Shown here: piece after piece, positions 12,375 to 14,453 of the stretch
How the letters are laid out: every line of letters starts with the position of its first letter
Numbering within the stretch: position 1 is the first letter of the stretch
Assembly (NCBI GenBank): GCA_964355425.1
Contig: CAYHDN010000020.1
Coordinates: 1-14,453 of the forward strand
Direction of reading: 5' to 3'
DNA length: 14,453 bases
Source: CAYHDN01 sp964355425
GTDB lineage: Bacteria; Patescibacteriota; UBA1384; XYA2-FULL-43-10; CAINNR01
The notes under the pieces: model-generated
Told to the model about the DNA's origin: nothing
Databases searched by the model: none
Seen by the model: only the letters and a program-made list of their open reading frames with translations
Program-made: the position numbers and the translations under genes

Positions 12375-12857
12375 ATGGATAATAAAAGTCGTAGTACTTT
12401 ATATTATTTGCTGGTTTTGTCGATATTGGCTATTTTGTTTATTGTCGCCGGTGTCTCCTACTTCAAGAATAAGCCGCAGGTAAACAGTAACGCTTCGGAT
12501 TCGACAAAAACAACAAATGAACCAGAGACCAACGCAAGCGATGATCAAGAAACCAAGATCGAAAATCTTTCTGGCGACCAAAAACTTTACGCTCAAGCAA
12601 TTAAAAGCTTAGAAAATAAAGACTATCAACAAGCGACTGATTATTTAAATCAAGCAATCGCCGAAAATCCGAATGTTGTCAGCTATTATTCACTGAAATC
12701 CGAGGCGGAAGTTTTGGCAGACAAAAAAAATGACGCCAAGGCAACCTTGGAGGCCGGGCTGAAAATTGATAGCGAAAGCGAGATTCTGCATTCCAAACTC
12801 GATGTTTTAAATAAAGAAAATTTCTCGCCAGCCGACCAAGACAATCCGAGGCAATAA
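12375..12857 (+). CDS. Membrane-anchored TPR protein (160 aa)
   Basis: I start it at the ATG at 12375, which has AGAGG five bases upstream and a TATAAT 17 bases upstream. The open frame extends to 12285, but that start would lie before the promoter. Residues 10-29 are a hydrophobic helix following a short basic N-terminus. A low-complexity Ser/Asn/Thr/Glu linker follows (about 36-62), then about two and a half tetratricopeptide-type helical hairpins (about 67-150), for example LYAQAIKSLENKDYQQATDY followed by LNQAIAENP. TPR folds bind peptides and scaffold protein complexes. Topology places the TPR domain outside the membrane if the helix is a signal anchor. It is the first gene of an apparent operon with the dockerin and cohesin genes, so it could help assemble or localise them; this is inference. 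Confidence 0.8.
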   Translation: MDNKSRSTLYYLLVLSILAILFIVAGVSYFKNKPQVNSNASDSTKTTNEPETNASDDQETKIENLSGDQKLYAQAIKSLENKDYQQATDYLNQAIAENPNVVSYYSLKSEAEVLADKKNDAKATLEAGLKIDSESEILHSKLDVLNKENFSPADQDNPRQ

Positions 12858-12859
12858 AG

Positions 12860-12877
12860 TTCCAATTGGACCAATTT
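12860..12877. repeat. 9-bp degenerate tandem array, 2 units
   Basis: TTCCAATTG and GACCAATTT fill most of the 29-base gap between the TPR gene and the dockerin gene. Confidence 0.6.
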
Positions 12878-12886
12878 AAAAAAATC

Positions 12887-13867
12887 ATGAAAAAGCGAGG
12901 GACAATAATTATTTTCATCATTCTGGCAGTTGCAGTTATTGCCTTGCCGGTTTTCGCTTATGCCGCCCACGTTGAACTTCGTTATGTCAATGCCAGGCAA
13001 GTATGTTTTGATCCATCAGTTCCATGTGATGCGGCATTTTACAACAAAACCGTAGCAAAATTGATTTATGACGAAACTCTTGAACATAATATTAACCCGA
13101 GATTAATTTTGATAATACTCCAGCGTGAAAGCGCGGCAATTACTCAAGGCACACCCTCAAGCGACACCCGTCGAGCCTGGCCGATGTTTTATAATTATGA
13201 TGAAAGTATGGCCTCTTGTTTGACTTCCGGAGTAAATTGCAACGATGCTAAATACGGGAAACCCGATTATAGTTACCGAGCAGAAAATTACGGTGGTGTC
13301 GGTCAGCAAATCGCTTATGCCACCGCAAATTTTCGTAGGCTCCACGACAACGGCAGTTATTGTGGCGGATCACTGGCGGTTTCGGTTGACGGCGGAACAA
13401 TCACCACCGACAATGCTGCCTCCTGTGCACTTTACAAATATACTCCACACGCAGTTTCCTACGATACAAATTCAGCTTTTTACACTAATTGGCAATCTTG
13501 GTGGGGTGCGACACCGAATGGCGGTGCTTACTCGGCAACGAATATCATCTCCGAAACTAATTTCGTCAACCCTGGCGATATGACCGCCGCATCAATTAAT
13601 ACTTGGCTGATAGACAAAGGCAGCTGGCTCTCGACTTACATGATTGCAGAATATATCTCCGTCCCCTACCCGGTACTGGTTGAGGATACACCAGCGCCAA
13701 CAGCGCGCAAAACCGGCGATATCAATGCCGATAATAATGTTGACCTGTTAGATTTATCAATTCTAGCGGCTTGGTGGGGAACGGCCAATGTCGATGTTGA
13801 TTTTAATCACGATGGCACAGTTGACTTGTTGGATCTTTCTACACTGGCTAGCGCCTGGGGCGGTTAA
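12887..13867 (+). CDS. Secreted lysozyme-like protein with C-terminal type I dockerin (326 aa)
   Basis: I choose the ATG at 12887; an in-frame TTG at 12866 lies inside the repeat. Residues 4-26 form a signal peptide or anchor ending near AYA-A. A lysozyme-like region follows (about 45-207) with 'AKLIYDETLEHNINPRLILI' and ILQRESA (candidate catalytic Glu81), then GQQIAYATANFRRL and ALYKYTPHA. It has six cysteines, possibly disulfides. A segment IISETNFVNPGDMTAASINT plus WLIDKGSWL (about 220-248), usually N-terminal to this enzyme domain as I recall the family, here follows it. The last ~50 residues are a dockerin: two calcium loops of DxNxDxxxDxxD pattern (278-289 and 305-316), each followed by LDLS-L helices and ending in WG. 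A peptidoglycan-acting protein that docks onto a cohesin partner is the natural reading, and the next gene encodes one. Confidence 0.85.
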   Translation: MKKRGTIIIFIILAVAVIALPVFAYAAHVELRYVNARQVCFDPSVPCDAAFYNKTVAKLIYDETLEHNINPRLILIILQRESAAITQGTPSSDTRRAWPMFYNYDESMASCLTSGVNCNDAKYGKPDYSYRAENYGGVGQQIAYATANFRRLHDNGSYCGGSLAVSVDGGTITTDNAASCALYKYTPHAVSYDTNSAFYTNWQSWWGATPNGGAYSATNIISETNFVNPGDMTAASINTWLIDKGSWLSTYMIAEYISVPYPVLVEDTPAPTARKTGDINADNNVDLLDLSILAAWWGTANVDVDFNHDGTVDLLDLSTLASAWGG

Positions 13868-13903
13868 ATTTAGAATTTAAAAATAAATATTAATGGAGGG
13901 ATA

Positions 13904-14453
13904 ATGCGAAAAGTAATCTCAATTATGCTGATATCAGCGCTGGCTCTGCTTTGGTTGCCAACCAAATCTCTAGCTGCTGGTGGAATTTACGCTTCTGGCG
14001 GTGGGAGTAAAACCGTTGGCGAATCATTCACTGTAACGGTATCAGCTTCCGGAGCAACTTTTAACGCCCTTGAAGGAACGATCTCGGTCTCCGGTCCAGT
14101 TTCCGTTATTTCTTTCTCCGCTGGTAGTGCAACTTGGACCTCAATTCCCGCCAACGGCACACATTTTGTCGGTATGATTATCCCGGCAACAGATTCATTG
14201 CGCGTAGCGACAATAAAACTCAAAGCTACCGGGGTTGGCAGCGGCGCTGTTTCGATTTCTTCAGTCAGATTGGCCAACGCTGGATCCGAAGTTGGAAGCG
14301 GCGCTGGTTCAGCCAGTTTTTCAATAGCTAAGGCTCCGCAATTGGCAACCGTCACTGTTACTTCCACCTCACACCCCGATCCAAATCAAGCCTATGATCT
14401 GACAAAAATTGACCTTGCTTGGAATAAGCCAGCAGGCGTTACCACTTTTTCCT
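13904..14453 (+). CDS. Secreted cohesin-domain protein (3' partial)
   Basis: ATG at 13904 has GGAGGG three bases upstream; the frame stays open to the window end (183 complete codons). Residues 1-24 are a signal peptide (MRKVISIMLISALALLWLPT, cleavage near SLA-A). Residues about 27-143 match the cohesin/CBM-like beta-sandwich: opening KTVGESFTVTVSASG, the strand FNALEGTISVSG, SLRVATIKLKATGVGSG, then VSISSVRLANAGSEVGSG closing in FSIAKAP. From about 150, TVTSTSHPDPNQAYDL then LAWNKPAGVTTF begins another beta-type domain that I recall following cohesins in CPR surface proteins. The gap from the dockerin gene is 36 bases, so they are probably one transcript. Cohesins bind dockerins in a calcium-dependent way; that this one binds its neighbour is inferred. 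The C-terminus, possibly with a membrane anchor, is outside the window. Confidence 0.75.
   Translation, partial: MRKVISIMLISALALLWLPTKSLAAGGIYASGGGSKTVGESFTVTVSASGATFNALEGTISVSGPVSVISFSAGSATWTSIPANGTHFVGMIIPATDSLRVATIKLKATGVGSGAVSISSVRLANAGSEVGSGAGSASFSIAKAPQLATVTVTSTSHPDPNQAYDLTKIDLAWNKPAGVTTFS

Noticed and set aside
13987..14367. 126-codon open frame on the minus strand
   Set aside because: It is antisense to the cohesin gene, which has a signal peptide, strong Shine-Dalgarno and recognisable fold; the antisense product is low-complexity.
1..14453. Alternative genetic code with TGA as glycine
   Set aside because: ksgA, the 944-aa surface protein and the G5 protein end cleanly at TGA with downstream signals, and no gene needs TGA read-through.
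1..14453. tRNA genes
   Set aside because: No cloverleaf with a GGTTCRA-type T-loop and matching acceptor stem was seen by eye; a covariance scan was not possible.

Overview
The window looks like a contig from an uncultivated Candidate Phyla Radiation bacterium (Patescibacteria, probably on the Parcubacteria/Microgenomates side). This rests on gene content and style: short secreted or membrane-anchored surface proteins with lysozyme-like, G5, IPT/TIG, LamG, cohesin and dockerin modules; a four-helix-bundle (23S intervening-sequence type) gene; and dispersed short repeats that fill intergenic spaces and also sit in frame inside housekeeping genes. TGA is used as a stop (ksgA, the G5 protein, the 944-aa surface protein), so the recoded Gracilibacteria/Absconditabacteria are unlikely. 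No rRNA or tRNA gene was seen, so the taxonomy stays an inference.

Layout. 1-131: the tail of a GC-rich plus-strand CDS. 170-6383, minus strand: a promoter at 6355-6383 drives a MobA-like nucleotidyltransferase and a translationally coupled 67-aa two-TM protein, ended by an intrinsic terminator (5391-5415). Then follow ksgA/rsmA, an atypical Nramp-type transporter and a 944-aa membrane-anchored beta-propeller/LamG protein, all tightly spaced. 6384-6524 is a divergent promoter region with a 14-bp palindrome. 6525-7787, plus strand: a membrane-anchored protein of unknown family. 7860-11443, minus strand: a secreted DUF348/G5/lysozyme-like protein, a UvrD/PcrA helicase and a frameshifted four-helix-bundle gene. 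11520-12245 has no large gene but is rich in signals: a 40-aa one-TM protein gene with its own terminator, a cluster of nested hairpins ending in a plus-strand terminator, and a consensus minus-strand promoter feeding a short terminated transcript that holds a 35-codon ORF. 12375-14453, plus strand: an apparent operon of a TM/TPR protein, a secreted lysozyme-like protein with a C-terminal dockerin, and a secreted cohesin-like protein cut by the window end.

The two most notable points are these. (1) Dockerin- and cohesin-bearing secreted proteins are encoded next to each other, suggesting a dedicated cell-surface assembly in which a peptidoglycan-active protein docks onto a partner. (2) A degenerate 9-bp tandem unit (G[A/T]CNNATTN) forms arrays at most gene boundaries between 8.8 and 12.9 kb and has also entered a coding region without breaking the frame. 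In two cases the array appears to supply the promoter elements of the adjacent gene. Other short repeats lie in frame within ksgA and uvrD.
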